From the NCBI GenBank assembly GCA_900467685.1, contig UBQX01000024.1, positions 41,967-105,966 of the forward strand: 64,000 bases of DNA. The letters are read 5' to 3'. Every line of letters begins with the position of its first letter. Within the stretch, counting starts at the first letter, position 1. Positions 45,267-54,030 of this stretch are shown here, piece after piece. Under the pieces are notes generated by a model. It saw nothing but the letters and a program-made list of their open reading frames with translations. It made no database searches and was not told where the DNA came from. The DNA comes from Hyphomicrobiales bacterium. GTDB lineage: Bacteria; Pseudomonadota; Alphaproteobacteria; Rhizobiales; Rhizobiaceae. The position numbers and the translations under genes were made by a program.

Positions 45267-46196
45267 ATGGATCAGCAGAAACTCATCGTTATCGGAACGC
45301 CTGTCCAGGAGGGAACCGGTCGCCCCGGATGCAATATGGGTCCCGACGCTTTTCGCGCCGCAGGTCTCATCCAGGCTTTCGCAGAGCTGGGCCATCAGGT
45401 TGAGGATCGCGGCAATCTGGTCCGCCATGGCGGCGAGGGCGCTCATCATGCCAATCCTGTTCTCAAGTATCTTCCCGAATTCGTCGGTTGGACGGAGGCC
45501 ATTCGTGAGGCCGTGATCGCCGCGCGCGCGGAAGGAATCCCGGTCGTCATCGGTGGCGATCACAGTCTCGCAGCCGGTTCGCTCACCGGCAATGCCGCCT
45601 ATGCCGGCGAGCGCGGTCGTCCCTTCTTCGTGCTCTGGCTTGATGCGCACCCGGATTTTCATACGCTGGAGACAACGACGAGCGGCAATCTGCATGGCGT
45701 GCCCATGGCCTATGCCTGCGGTCTTGGCGGCTTTGACGGGGCGCTGGAGCGGCCCGAGTTTCCGGTCGATCCGAAGAATATCTGCATGATGGGCATACGC
45801 AGCGTCGATCCGGCCGAACGCGTGGCGCTTGCCGCCCACGGCGTCACCGTCTGCGACATGCGCATGATCGATGAGGAGGGCATCGTTCCCTTGCTCCGGC
45901 GCTTCCTCGACCAGGTGAAGGCCGCCGGCGGCGATCTTCATGTCAGCCTCGATGTCGATTTCCTCGATCCGACCATTGCGCCCGGTGTCGGCACGACCGT
46001 TCCCGGCGGCGCGACTTTCCGCGAGGCGCATCTGATCATGGAAATCGTTTCCGACAGCGGGCTGGTGACCAGCCTCGATCTGGTCGAACTCAATCCGTTC
46101 CTCGACGAGCGCGGTCGCACCGCGATCCTGATGACCGATCTGGCCGCAAGCCTGATGGGCAAGCGCGTGATGGACCGGCCAACCCAGACCTATTGA
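45267..46196 (+). CDS. rocF: Arginase
   Basis: A 309-residue manganese enzyme that hydrolyses L-arginine to ornithine and urea. The metal-binding motifs are clear: [18 protein letters not shown] and [17 protein letters not shown]. The gene starts with ATG at 45267, AGGAG six bases upstream. Ornithine cyclodeaminase follows 27 bases later, giving an arginine to ornithine to proline route. The Lrp-type regulator is divergent and probably controls both. Confidence 0.95.
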   Translation: MDQQKLIVIGTPVQEGTGRPGCNMGPDAFRAAGLIQAFAELGHQVEDRGNLVRHGGEGAHHANPVLKYLPEFVGWTEAIREAVIAARAEGIPVVIGGDHSLAAGSLTGNAAYAGERGRPFFVLWLDAHPDFHTLETTTSGNLHGVPMAYACGLGGFDGALERPEFPVDPKNICMMGIRSVDPAERVALAAHGVTVCDMRMIDEEGIVPLLRRFLDQVKAAGGDLHVSLDVDFLDPTIAPGVGTTVPGGATFREAHLIMEIVSDSGLVTSLDLVELNPFLDERGRTAILMTDLAASLMGKRVMDRPTQTY

Positions 46197-46223
46197 CACC
46201 AGAACCATAACCAGAGGTGAACC

Positions 46224-47279
46224 ATGCAGCAGAAGCTCAACATCGTCCCCTTCGTCAGCGTCGACAACATGATGAAGCTCGTCCACCATATCGGTGTCGA
46301 GACCTTCCTGACCGAGCTTGCCGGCGAGATCGAAAAGGATTTCTGGCGCTGGGAGAGCTTCGACAAGGTTGCGCGCATTCCGGCGCATAGCCAGGAGGGC
46401 GTGATCGAGCTCATGCCGACTACCGACGGCGAGGTCTACGGGTTCAAATATGTCAATGGGCACCCGAAGAACACGCGAACCGGTCGCCAGACGGTGACCG
46501 CCTTCGGGCTGCTGGCCGACATGGCGACCGGCTATCCGCTGATGCTCTCCGAAATGACCATGCTGACGGCGCTGCGCACCGCCGCCATGTCGGCGCTGGC
46601 TGCGAAATATCTGGCGCGCGAGAACGCCCGCACCATGGCCATCATCGGCAATGGCGCGCAGTCCGAGTTCCAGGCGCTGGCCTTCAAGGCATTGCTGGGC
46701 GTCGACAAGGTCCGGCTCTATGACATCGAGCGCTCGGCGAGTGTGAAATGTGCACGCAACCTCGCGGGAACCGGCATCGAGTGCGTGATCTGCGAGACGG
46801 CTGAAGAGGCGGTCATGGGCGCCGACATTGTGACGACGGTGACGGCTGACAAGCTGAATGCGACGATCCTGACAGACAACATGATCGGCCCTGGAATTCA
46901 CATCAATGCGGTTGGCGGCGACAGCCCCGGCAAGACGGAACTTCATGCGGACATTCTTCATCGCTCCTCGATCTTCGTCGAATACCCGCCGCAGACGCGC
47001 ATCGAGGGCGAAATCCAGCAATTGCCGGCGGACTACCCCGTGACCGAGCTGTGGAGCGTTATGGCGGGCTCCGGCAAGGGACGCCAGGGCAGGGACGAGA
47101 TCACGCTCTTCGATTCTGTCGGTTTTGCCGTCGAGGACTTTTCCGCGCTACGCTACGTGCGGGGAAAATTGCTGGAGACAGGGCTTTACGAAGACCTCGA
47201 TCTTTTGGCCGATCCGGACGAGCCGCGGGATCTATTTGGCATGCTGATGCGTGCAAAAATGCCACGCGTCGCCGCGTGA
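46224..47279 (+). CDS. ocd: Ornithine cyclodeaminase
   Basis: A 351-residue NAD-binding enzyme of the ornithine cyclodeaminase/mu-crystallin family that converts ornithine to proline with release of ammonia. It has GEVYGFKYVNGHPKNT, TALRTAAMSALAAKYLA and the Rossmann motif MAIIGNGAQSEFQALAF, plus VTTVTADKL and HINAVGGDSPGKTEL. It follows arginase by 27 bases in the same orientation with AGAGGTGA before its ATG. The pair should funnel arginine nitrogen into glutamate. Confidence 0.95.
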   Translation: MQQKLNIVPFVSVDNMMKLVHHIGVETFLTELAGEIEKDFWRWESFDKVARIPAHSQEGVIELMPTTDGEVYGFKYVNGHPKNTRTGRQTVTAFGLLADMATGYPLMLSEMTMLTALRTAAMSALAAKYLARENARTMAIIGNGAQSEFQALAFKALLGVDKVRLYDIERSASVKCARNLAGTGIECVICETAEEAVMGADIVTTVTADKLNATILTDNMIGPGIHINAVGGDSPGKTELHADILHRSSIFVEYPPQTRIEGEIQQLPADYPVTELWSVMAGSGKGRQGRDEITLFDSVGFAVEDFSALRYVRGKLLETGLYEDLDLLADPDEPRDLFGMLMRAKMPRVAA

Positions 47280-47340
47280 TCAGATTTTTTTCGAGCCGCA
47301 ATGAAAATTACGCATATTTAATTTGCTATGGCGCACTTAG

Positions 47341-47425
47341 TATAAGATAAGACATGTTGGGAACGCGAGTTCCCGGGTCAATACAGGCCGGCGCCTTAAC
47401 CTCCAGTCGGGCGCCGGCTTTGTCT
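47341..47425 (+). ncRNA. Candidate small RNA with two stem-loops
   Basis: TATAAG (47341-47346) could be a -10, giving a start near 47352. The following 70 bases fold as GGGAAC-GCGA-GTTCCC, then GCCGGCGCC (47387-47395), a 14-base loop containing AACCTCC, and GGCGCCGGC (47410-47418) followed by TTTGTCTT. The terminator loop includes a pyrimidine-rich CCTCC, again complementary to ribosome binding sites. Promoter and exact ends are unproven; it could also be the 3' untranslated region of ocd. Confidence 0.5.
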
Positions 47426-47440
47426 TCCGGAAGTAGGGCG

Positions 47441-47477
47441 AAAACCCGGGGTCCTTCCGGAACGAGCCGGGGTTTTT
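47441..47477. terminator. Second hairpin after ocd
   Basis: AAAACCCGG, 17-base loop, CCGGGGTTTTT with one bulge: can terminate in either direction. It follows the small RNA candidate by about 20 bases and probably isolates it from the small genes beyond. Confidence 0.6.
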
Positions 47478-47657
47478 AACCACCCCGGCTCTGCCTTGCG
47501 CATTCATCCCATTCTTTTGTCGAAGAACATCCGAGGTTGGCTTGACGGCTCGGTAGTCACTTGCGCGGTCCTCGCGGGAGATGCTTGAGTTTGCCCGGCC
47601 TGCTGGCCCTTCGCCAGCGAGCATGCTAGCAGCATGCGTGGCTATGGTGATGGAAGC

Positions 47658-48014
47658 ATGAAGAGCATCGCGATGCGCAAGATACTTGCCTTTCTCCTGG
47701 TGCTTCTGTGCCTGGGCGTGGCGCCGTCTGCGTTTTCGACAAGCCTCCTTGTTGCCCCCGGTGTTCCAAGCCTTGCGAAGGAGAGGGTGGAGGCGACATA
47801 TGCGCTGCCGTCCCAGCGGCACGCCGTCCAGATCCTTGTCCCGGCGCGAGAGCCTCATCCGCCGTCCACAGGCGGCTCCATCGTTGCAGTCCTGCCCTGG
47901 TTGCCGCTGTTCGATGGCATTGGAGGCGCAGGCTGGTCCTCGCACCTGCTGTCGTCTGCCGGACCTTCATCTCAGCCCGAATATCAGCGCGCCCGTTCGC
48001 CCCCGCATTCCTGA
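47658..48014 (+). CDS. Small exported hypothetical protein
   Basis: A 118-residue protein beginning MKSIAMRKILAFLLVLLCLG, then APSAFST, a good signal peptide. The rest is Ser/Pro-rich, without a recognised domain, and ends SPPHS. In-frame ATGs at 47634 and 47673 are alternatives. A hairpin with T-tract follows at 48096-48115. No family is recognised; the signal peptide and terminator are the reasons to consider it real. Confidence 0.5.
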   Translation: MKSIAMRKILAFLLVLLCLGVAPSAFSTSLLVAPGVPSLAKERVEATYALPSQRHAVQILVPAREPHPPSTGGSIVAVLPWLPLFDGIGGAGWSSHLLSSAGPSSQPEYQRARSPPHS

Positions 48015-48095
48015 TCCTTCCTTCATCACGAGTGCCGCGAGGCGCTCCAACGAAAGATTGCCCCAAGGCATTGCCGCAGAGCATTGCTTGAGGGC

Positions 48096-48115
48096 AAGCG
48101 CGCCTGCGCGCTTTT
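48096..48115 (+). terminator. Hairpin after the small exported protein gene
   Basis: AAGCGCG, loop CCTG, CGCGCTT followed by TT. It is located 80 bases beyond the stop codon and just upstream of the next small gene. Confidence 0.55.
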
Positions 48116-48131
48116 CAGGAATGGAATTATC

Positions 48132-48386
48132 ATGCACCGAACCCGTCTTCCCGTAGGGAGCCTTTTCGGAATCCTCTCCGTGACCACGCTGATTGCCGTT
48201 GAACTCTTCGCCGCAGCCGGCGCATGTGCCTGGGCGGTGTCCGGCCTTCTCGACCTCAACAGCACCGCATCCTACATCCTTGCCGTCATCGTCGGCATTC
48301 CCTCACTTGTGCTTGTCGGCAAGGTCGCCCGGCTCGCCATTGAAAGCGAGCTTGCGATGGTGCAGTCCGCAAACAGGGGGGCATAA
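48132..48386 (+). CDS. Small membrane protein with two transmembrane helices
   Basis: An 84-residue protein with two hydrophobic stretches, LTTLIAVELFAAAGACAWAV-like at about residues 17-37 and SYILAVIVGIPSLVLVGKVA at about 45-65, and short charged ends. GGAA precedes the ATG by about six bases. No domain is recognised. It does not overlap any known gene, and its codon use is similar to that of its neighbours. Confidence 0.6.
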   Translation: MHRTRLPVGSLFGILSVTTLIAVELFAAAGACAWAVSGLLDLNSTASYILAVIVGIPSLVLVGKVARLAIESELAMVQSANRGA

Positions 48387-48546
48387 TGCGCAAACTGCCG
48401 GCCGCCGCCCGGATCTAAAGCCAGGGCAGCGACCGGCAGTGAATCCTCAGGTTTTAATAGGCGGGCAGGCGTGCAGCCGCAATAGACCGATCGATCGTCG
48501 CAAAACGGCGTAGATCAACAATAACATTCGGATTTAATGGGGTTTT

Positions 48547-48620
48547 TGGAGGCCTCGCCCGGAATTGAACCGGGGTACAAGGATTTGCAGTCCTCTGCGT
48601 CACCACTCCGCCACGAGGCC
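48547..48620 (-). tRNA. tRNA-Cys (anticodon GCA)
   Basis: A 74-base tRNA on the minus strand: acceptor GGCCTCG pairs with CGAGGCC, discriminator U, the anticodon loop is CTGCAAA, the T-loop is GTTCAATTC, and CCA is encoded. Confidence 0.97.
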
Positions 48621-48736
48621 TCACCGCACCGCCTTTGTCTGGTGAGGACAGAGGCCTTTCAAAGGGTGCCTGTCGAGGGAGCCTGTCCCGCGACGAGGGG
48701 CGATTTAGAATGAATATAGACGGACTGCAAGAGATT

Positions 48737-49003
48737 TTATCGTCCGTCTCCGGCTTTTTCTTTTCGTCTGCGCGCCCAGCTGACCGCCATGCGTCTGCGC
48801 CATCGGCGCGCCAGGGGAATGTCCTGCGACAGAATCAGGAAGCCCAGCGGCAGCATCCAGAATCCGAGCACCGGAAGGAAGCCGAGAAGGCCGCCGCAGA
48901 TAAAGGCGAGGCCAAGTCCGATGCGTGCGCCGCGGGCTCTTGGAAGCCGGAACTTGCGGTTCGCGACCTCGATCTCGCCATTTGCAATCTGGAAATAGGC
49001 CAT
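48737..49003 (-). CDS. Small conserved membrane protein
   Basis: An 88-residue protein with a short polar N-terminus (MAYFQIANGEIEVANRKF), two close hydrophobic stretches (GLAFICGGLLGFLPVLGFWMLPLGFLI) and a strongly basic tail (RRWRRRMAVSWARRRKEK). The Gly/Pro-rich membrane part and the Arg tail are typical of small inner-membrane proteins with a cytoplasmic C-terminus. The ATG at 49003 is used; a second in-frame ATG lies four codons upstream. Function unknown. Confidence 0.7.
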   Translation of the reverse strand: MAYFQIANGEIEVANRKFRLPRARGARIGLGLAFICGGLLGFLPVLGFWMLPLGFLILSQDIPLARRWRRRMAVSWARRRKEKAGDGR

Positions 49004-49210
49004 ATGTTCCTTCAAGGCAGTCTTTGCAGGGGAGTAGGCAACGAGGGCTGGCCGGTGACTTGTTTGTCCACAGCCGGACCATCACTCCATCTTCACCACA
49101 AATCGGTTGTTTTTCAGGCCTTTCAAGATTTTCGTGACGATTTTTCAAAAAACCGCTTGGCAAATCGGAAAAGCATTTGTATTACGCCGCCAACCGCCGC
49201 AAGGCGATGA

Positions 49211-49285
49211 TCCCTGGTAGCTCAGCGGTAGAGCATTCGACTGTTAATCGACAGGTCGCCGGTTCGAATCCGGCCCGGGGAGCCA
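49211..49285 (+). tRNA. tRNA-Asn (anticodon GUU)
   Basis: A 75-base tRNA: acceptor TCCCTGG pairs with CCGGGGA, the anticodon loop is CTGTTAA, the T-loop is GTTCGAATC, and CCA is encoded. Confidence 0.97.
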
Positions 49286-49324
49286 TATTTGGTGCTGGCA
49301 CACGTTGCTGCACAACTTCAAGAT

Positions 49325-49356
49325 ACCCCGGCTCGTCCATGACGACCGGGGTTTTT
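49325..49356 (+). terminator. Terminator after tRNA-Asn
   Basis: ACCCCGG, 14-base loop, CCGGGGT then TTTT: about 40 bases past the tRNA, an intrinsic terminator. The remaining 230 bases to the next gene contain nothing recognised. Confidence 0.8.
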
Positions 49357-49587
49357 CTTTGTCGCTTTAGGTTCGCTGTCTGTTGACGGCCGTTGCGCCC
49401 CCTCTGACTGCCACGTGCATCGTCCGTTCTATTCTGTGCATGGCTGCAACGCCTGCCTGATTTTTCCCGCAATTGCTCACAGCGCGCTTGAAAGCATCAT
49501 CAGCCACAGCTAAAGACCGTAGGGAAACTCCGGAAAATCCGCCTCGATCCAGGTTTTGGATTGCAAGGCGGAACAGGGACATAGCTT

Positions 49588-50259
49588 ATGATCGACTTTG
49601 AATCTGCGCGCGCCCGGATGGTGGACAGCCAGCTGCGCACGACCGATGTGACTTCCCACTCGCTTCTTTCGGCCTTCCTGACGGTGCCGCGCGAAGCTTT
49701 TGTTCCAGAAAAGCTGGCAGTTCTTGCCTATATCGATGGCGATCTCGAAATCGCGCCCGCTGCCGATGGCCTGCCGCCGCGCTACCTGATGGAACCATCG
49801 CCTCTGGGCAAGCTGCTGCAGGCAGCCGAGATCGGTCCCGATGACAGCGTGCTCGATGTGGGTGCTGGTACGGGTTATGCTTCGGCAATCATTTCGCGCA
49901 TTGCCAAGTCCGTGGTTGCGCTCGAGTGCGATGAAAATCTGGTGTCGCGCGCTACGGTCGTTCTTGCCGAACAGGGCTTCGACAACGTGTCCGTCGTCAA
50001 GGGTAGCCTCGAGAAGGGCTATGCCAGCGAGGCGCCGTTCGACGTGATCTTCCTGAACGGGGCCGTGGAAGTGATTCCGGATGCGCTGTTCGATCAGCTG
50101 CGCGACGGCGGCCGCCTGATTGCCGTAGTCGGCTACGGCAATGCCTCGGCAGCGCAGATCTATGTTCGCGAAGGCGCATCGGTTTCGAAGCGCTTTGCAT
50201 TCAATACGTCGGTGAAGCCCTTGCCGGGCTTCCGCAAGGTCGTGGAATTCGTGTTCTGA
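49588..50259 (+). CDS. pcm: Protein-L-isoaspartate O-methyltransferase family protein
   Basis: A 223-residue SAM-dependent methyltransferase. It opens with MIDFESARARMVDSQLRTTDV, then FLTVPREAFVP, and has the SAM-binding motif VLDVGAGTGYASAII and the C-terminal GGRLIAVVG. Family members repair isoaspartyl residues in aged proteins. The alphaproteobacterial form next to tolC is well known, but its exact substrate is less certain. AGGGA is about nine bases upstream of the ATG. A TolC-type gene follows. Confidence 0.87.
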   Translation: MIDFESARARMVDSQLRTTDVTSHSLLSAFLTVPREAFVPEKLAVLAYIDGDLEIAPAADGLPPRYLMEPSPLGKLLQAAEIGPDDSVLDVGAGTGYASAIISRIAKSVVALECDENLVSRATVVLAEQGFDNVSVVKGSLEKGYASEAPFDVIFLNGAVEVIPDALFDQLRDGGRLIAVVGYGNASAAQIYVREGASVSKRFAFNTSVKPLPGFRKVVEFVF

Positions 50260-50425
50260 GAATGATGATGTCTGCTTCCGGGGATGTTGCTTCGACGCAA
50301 CAGGCTCCGGATTGCAAAGCTCGCCGAGCCGTTCAGATCTCAGACGAGCCTAGACATTCGGATTTCTATATATATTCAAATGTCGTCGCGCCATTGATGC
50401 TCGGCGTTCACTCGGGAGACTATCC

Positions 50426-51811
50426 GTGAATAATTTCCGTAGGACGCTTCTTGCAGCGGTTGCCGTTCCGGCCTTGCTGATCTCCTCCATTGCGGCGCAA
50501 GCCGATACAGTGCAGGGCGCGATGGCCAAGGCCTACGCCAACAACCCGGACATCAATGCCGCACGGGCAAGCCTGCGTGCGACGGACGAAAACGTGACGA
50601 TCGCCAAGGCTGGCTATAGGCCGCAGATCGGCGTTTCCGCATCGCATACGAACAGCGCGACGCTGGGTGTGAATAACGTGGCCCGCGCTGATGCCTATGC
50701 CTCGACGGACACGATCGGCCTGACCGTGACCCAGCAGATTTTCGATGGCTTTCAAACGCTGAACCGCATCAACGCCGCCGAGTCGGGCGTGATGGCGACA
50801 CGCGAGCAGGTCCGCGGCACGGAAATGCAGATCCTTTACGCTGCGGTTCAGGCCTATGCGAATGTGGCGATGTTCAAGGACTTTGTGTCCATCCGCAAAC
50901 AGAACCTCGGCTTCCTGAACGAACAGGTGAAGGCGGCGAATGCGCGTCTGCAGGTGGGCGAGGGAACCAAGACCGACGTGAGCCAGGCGCAGGCCCAGCT
51001 GGCTGCCGCGCAGGCCCAGCTTGCGGCTGCGGTTGCTCAGCAGAAGATCGCTGAAGCCACCTACATGCAGATCGTCGGCGAAGAGCCGAAGGGAATTTCG
51101 CTGCCGGGCGCCGCAAAGCGGGGAATGCCGGCAACGCTGGACGGCGCTGTTGCGCTGGGCCTGAAGCAGCATCCTTCGATCCTGGCCGCCCAGCACGTCG
51201 CTGATTCGTCCGGCTATCAGGTCAAGACTGCCGAAGGTGCCCTGTTGCCGGGCGTTACGGTGCAGGGACAGGTCGGTCGCAACTACGGCCAACCGTCGCC
51301 GGCGTCGAGCCCGCGCATTTTCAATTCTGCGAGTGTCACGGCGCAGCTGACGATTCCGCTCTACCGTGGCGGATCCGAATATGGCGCCGTTCGTCAGGCC
51401 AAGGAAAACCTGGGCGCGAACCAGATCAGGGTCGACTCGGCCCGTCTTTCGGTGCGTCAGTCGATCGTGTCTGCCTATGCCCAGATGCAGGCGGCAAGCG
51501 CATCGATCACAGCCAACAAGCAGGCTGTCTCGGCCTCCAACCTCGCGCTCTCGGGCGTGATCGAGGAGCGCAATGTCGGCCAGGCGACCACGCTCGACGT
51601 GTTGAACTCGCAGCAGACGGTCCTGACGGCAAAGCTCAATCTTGCCCAGGCGCAGCATGATCTTGTCGTCGCAAGCTACGGCGTGCTGGCAGCGTCCGGC
51701 CAGTTGACGGTGCAGACGCAGGGCCTGCAGGTGGCGGAGTACAAGCCGGAAGAGCATTACAATGCCGTCAAGGACGCCTGGTTTGGACTAAGGACTGTGG
51801 ACGGCAACTAA
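50426..51811 (+). CDS. tolC: TolC-type outer membrane channel protein
   Basis: A 461-residue outer-membrane protein with a signal peptide (LLAAVAVPALLISSIAAQA). The mature protein shows the TolC/OMF internal repeat: long helical coiled regions (AAESGVMATREQVRGTEMQ and LNLAQAQHDLVVASYG) and strand segments such as TIGLTVTQQIFDGFQTLN and VTAQLTIPLYRGGSEYG. It should form the exit duct for type I secretion and drug efflux. The start is GTG with GGGAG about seven bases upstream. Confidence 0.95.
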   Translation: MNNFRRTLLAAVAVPALLISSIAAQADTVQGAMAKAYANNPDINAARASLRATDENVTIAKAGYRPQIGVSASHTNSATLGVNNVARADAYASTDTIGLTVTQQIFDGFQTLNRINAAESGVMATREQVRGTEMQILYAAVQAYANVAMFKDFVSIRKQNLGFLNEQVKAANARLQVGEGTKTDVSQAQAQLAAAQAQLAAAVAQQKIAEATYMQIVGEEPKGISLPGAAKRGMPATLDGAVALGLKQHPSILAAQHVADSSGYQVKTAEGALLPGVTVQGQVGRNYGQPSPASSPRIFNSASVTAQLTIPLYRGGSEYGAVRQAKENLGANQIRVDSARLSVRQSIVSAYAQMQAASASITANKQAVSASNLALSGVIEERNVGQATTLDVLNSQQTVLTAKLNLAQAQHDLVVASYGVLAASGQLTVQTQGLQVAEYKPEEHYNAVKDAWFGLRTVDGN

Positions 51812-51891
51812 GCCGACCCTGCTTTTCGTTGTTTCAACGAGCAATTGGCGTAACGTCTTGCGAACGTTTGGTTTGCAGTACGGGATTCGCA

Positions 51892-52632
51892 ATGGCTCGA
51901 TTTCTTCTCACGACGGCGATGGCGGCCTTTGTCGCCGCGATTCTGTCTGGATGCATGACGTCGGCCTTCGCACCGACCTCTGCCGACGTGCAGACCTATG
52001 CCATCAAGTCCGTGTCGATGTCCGGCGTTGCTCCGCAGGCCGTTTCCGACGCGGTCAGTGCCGATATTTCCTCCGGAATCCGGTCCGTATCGCCAAAGCC
52101 GGGTGCTGCTCCCGTGCAGATGGCCGTCGCTATTTCGGGTTTCTCCGGCAGCCGTGTTGCAAATGGCTACAGGGCCGGCGCGGACGTGACTGTTACGCTC
52201 AAACAGGTTGCCGGCGGCAAGGTCGTGCAGACGGCGTCTTTCCATGAAGATGCCGTGTCGGCCGATGAGGCGCGTGCAACGAGCCAGCTCGCCACCGGAA
52301 TAGCCGCCCGCGTCCGGCGTAATTTCGATCTGCCCGCGTCCCAGGCGGCGACGGCTTCAAATTCGTCCCGGCCCACACCCTCCGGCAAGACCGTTGCGAC
52401 CGTCAAGCCTTCGACGGCTGAGAAGTCGGGCGAGGACGCAGCTCTTTCAAGCGATGCGCTGGACACACTCATGCGCGCTGCGGCCGGCGGCGAAGCGCCA
52501 CGGGACCAGACGAAGACCGGCAGCGTTCCCGGACAGACCGTACCCGTCCCGGACGCGGCCTGCACGGGTGAGTCGCTTGCGGCGTGCCCGCAAGGCTCGC
52601 TGCTGTCCGGGGATTTCAGCCTGCGCAAGTAG
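51892..52632 (+). CDS. Hypothetical lipoprotein
   Basis: A 246-residue protein with a lipobox (AFVAAILSGC, Cys at residue 21). The next 120 residues carry a segment (YAIKSVSMSGVAPQAVSDAVSADISS, then VTVTLKQVAGGKVVQTASFHEDA) that resembles a periplasmic alpha/beta domain. The C-terminal half is Ser/Thr/Pro/Lys-rich and low in complexity, ending in LLSGDFSLRK. No named family is recognised. It follows the TolC gene by 80 bases on the same strand. Confidence 0.75.
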   Translation: MARFLLTTAMAAFVAAILSGCMTSAFAPTSADVQTYAIKSVSMSGVAPQAVSDAVSADISSGIRSVSPKPGAAPVQMAVAISGFSGSRVANGYRAGADVTVTLKQVAGGKVVQTASFHEDAVSADEARATSQLATGIAARVRRNFDLPASQAATASNSSRPTPSGKTVATVKPSTAEKSGEDAALSSDALDTLMRAAAGGEAPRDQTKTGSVPGQTVPVPDAACTGESLAACPQGSLLSGDFSLRK

Positions 52633-52649
52633 GCAAGGCTTGGCTGCGT

Positions 52650-53483
52650 TCAGCCCAGCCGCTCCGCATGCCATTTCAGGTGCTCGGCCATGAAGGTCGA
52701 GATGAAATAGTAGGAATGGTCGTAGCGCTCGCGCATGTTGAGCACGAGGCCGATCCCGGTCTCCTCCACCGCCTCTTCGAGCTTCCACGGCATGAGGCCC
52801 TTCTGCAGGAAGCTGTCGGCCGCGCCCTGATCGATCAGGAATTCCGGGAAGCGGGCACCATCCTCGATGAGCGCGCAGGCGTCGTAAGGACGCCAGGCGG
52901 CACGGTCATGCCCTAGATATTTCTCAAAGGCCGGGACGGACCAGTCGGCTTCCATCGGATTGACGATGGGGGCGAAGGCCGAGCAGCTCTTGTAGCGCTC
53001 GGGGTTCTTCAGCGCGATGGTCAGCGCACCATGGCCGCCCATGGAGTGGCCGAAGATGCCCTGACGGCCCATGTCGGCGCGGAAATTGGCGGCGATCACC
53101 ATGGGCAATTCCTGGGTGATGTAGGAATACATCTGGTAGTGCTGCGCCCACGGCGCTTCCGTGGCATCGAGATAGAAGCCCGCGCCCTTGCCCATCTGCC
53201 AGTTGCCGGCTTCGTCGGCGACATCGTCACCGCGCGGGCTGGTATCCGGGCAGACGATGATGAGGCCCAGTTCGGAGGCCGCGCGGCGATACTCGCCCTT
53301 TTCCATGACATTGGCGTGGGAGCAGGTGAGGCCCGACAGATACCAGACCACCGGGCAGGGCGCGTGTGCTGCCTGCGGGGGCACATAGACGGCGAAGGTC
53401 ATGTCGGTGCCGGTGATCTTCGACGTATGGCTGTAGACGCCCTGGACGCCGTCGAAGGAGACGTTCTCGGAAATGATCTTCAT
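52650..53483 (-). CDS. fghA: S-formylglutathione hydrolase
   Basis: A 277-residue esterase-D-type enzyme that hydrolyses S-formylglutathione to formate and glutathione in formaldehyde detoxification. It has VYVPPQAAHAPCPVVWYLSGLTCSHANVMEKG, the nucleophile elbow FGHSMGGHGALTIAL and ADSFLQKGLMPW. The His of the triad is in YDHSYYFISTF. AGGAT lies nine bases before the ATG. It is last in the SulP-YaiI-fghA run and convergent with the hypothetical lipoprotein. Confidence 0.95.
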   Translation of the reverse strand: MKIISENVSFDGVQGVYSHTSKITGTDMTFAVYVPPQAAHAPCPVVWYLSGLTCSHANVMEKGEYRRAASELGLIIVCPDTSPRGDDVADEAGNWQMGKGAGFYLDATEAPWAQHYQMYSYITQELPMVIAANFRADMGRQGIFGHSMGGHGALTIALKNPERYKSCSAFAPIVNPMEADWSVPAFEKYLGHDRAAWRPYDACALIEDGARFPEFLIDQGAADSFLQKGLMPWKLEEAVEETGIGLVLNMRERYDHSYYFISTFMAEHLKWHAERLG

Positions 53484-53497
53484 GGCTGCTGATCCTG

Positions 53498-53974
53498 TTA
53501 TTTCTGTCGTTCGGATTTCGCCCTCCGGCAGAGCCGGTCGAGCGTTTCGAGGAAGGCCGAGCGGTCGCGCGGGCTGAAGGCGGCGTTATAGCCCTTGCTC
53601 TCGCCGGTTTCGCGCAGGTGCTGGCCGAGGTCGCGCATGGCAGATGCCATGCCGATATTGGCGCGGTCGAAAATGCGCCCTTGAGGCCCCGTCACCAACG
53701 CGCCCTTTTCGACGCATCGCACGGCGAGCGGCACGTCGGCGGTGATCACGATGTCATGTTCGCACGCATTCTCGGCGATCCAGTTGTCGGCAGCGTCGAA
53801 GCCGGCGCTGACGATGACATTGACCACCATCGGGTCGCGCGAGGGGCGCAGGCCCGAATTGGCAACAAACACCGTTTTCAGGCCGTGCCGCTCCGCAACC
53901 TTCAACACTTCCGGCTTCACCGGACATGCGTCGGCATCGACATAGATGGTGGGTGCTTGAGATTCTTGGGCCAT
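53498..53974 (-). CDS. YaiI/YqxD family protein (DUF188)
   Basis: A 158-residue protein: IYVDADACPVKPEVLKVAERHGL at the start, then MVNVIVSAGFDAADNWIAE-like, DIVITADVPLA and RGRIFDRANIGMASAMRDL-like. The conserved Asp residues suggest a PIN-like nuclease fold, but no activity has been assigned to the family. The ATG at 53974 has GGAG seven bases upstream, which itself overlaps an upstream ATG. It starts 56 bases after the SulP stop codon and is 14 bases upstream of fghA. Confidence 0.88.
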   Translation of the reverse strand: MAQESQAPTIYVDADACPVKPEVLKVAERHGLKTVFVANSGLRPSRDPMVVNVIVSAGFDAADNWIAENACEHDIVITADVPLAVRCVEKGALVTGPQGRIFDRANIGMASAMRDLGQHLRETGESKGYNAAFSPRDRSAFLETLDRLCRRAKSERQK

Positions 53975-54030
53975 GGTCCGCTCCATAGCGCGGCAGCGGA
54001 CGAGGGGGAAGCGTCTTATGCGCGTGCAGC

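Noticed and set aside
45237..47021. 594-codon minus-strand frame over arginase and ornithine cyclodeaminase
   Set aside because: Spans two well-supported genes on the opposite strand; long antisense frames are common at this GC content.
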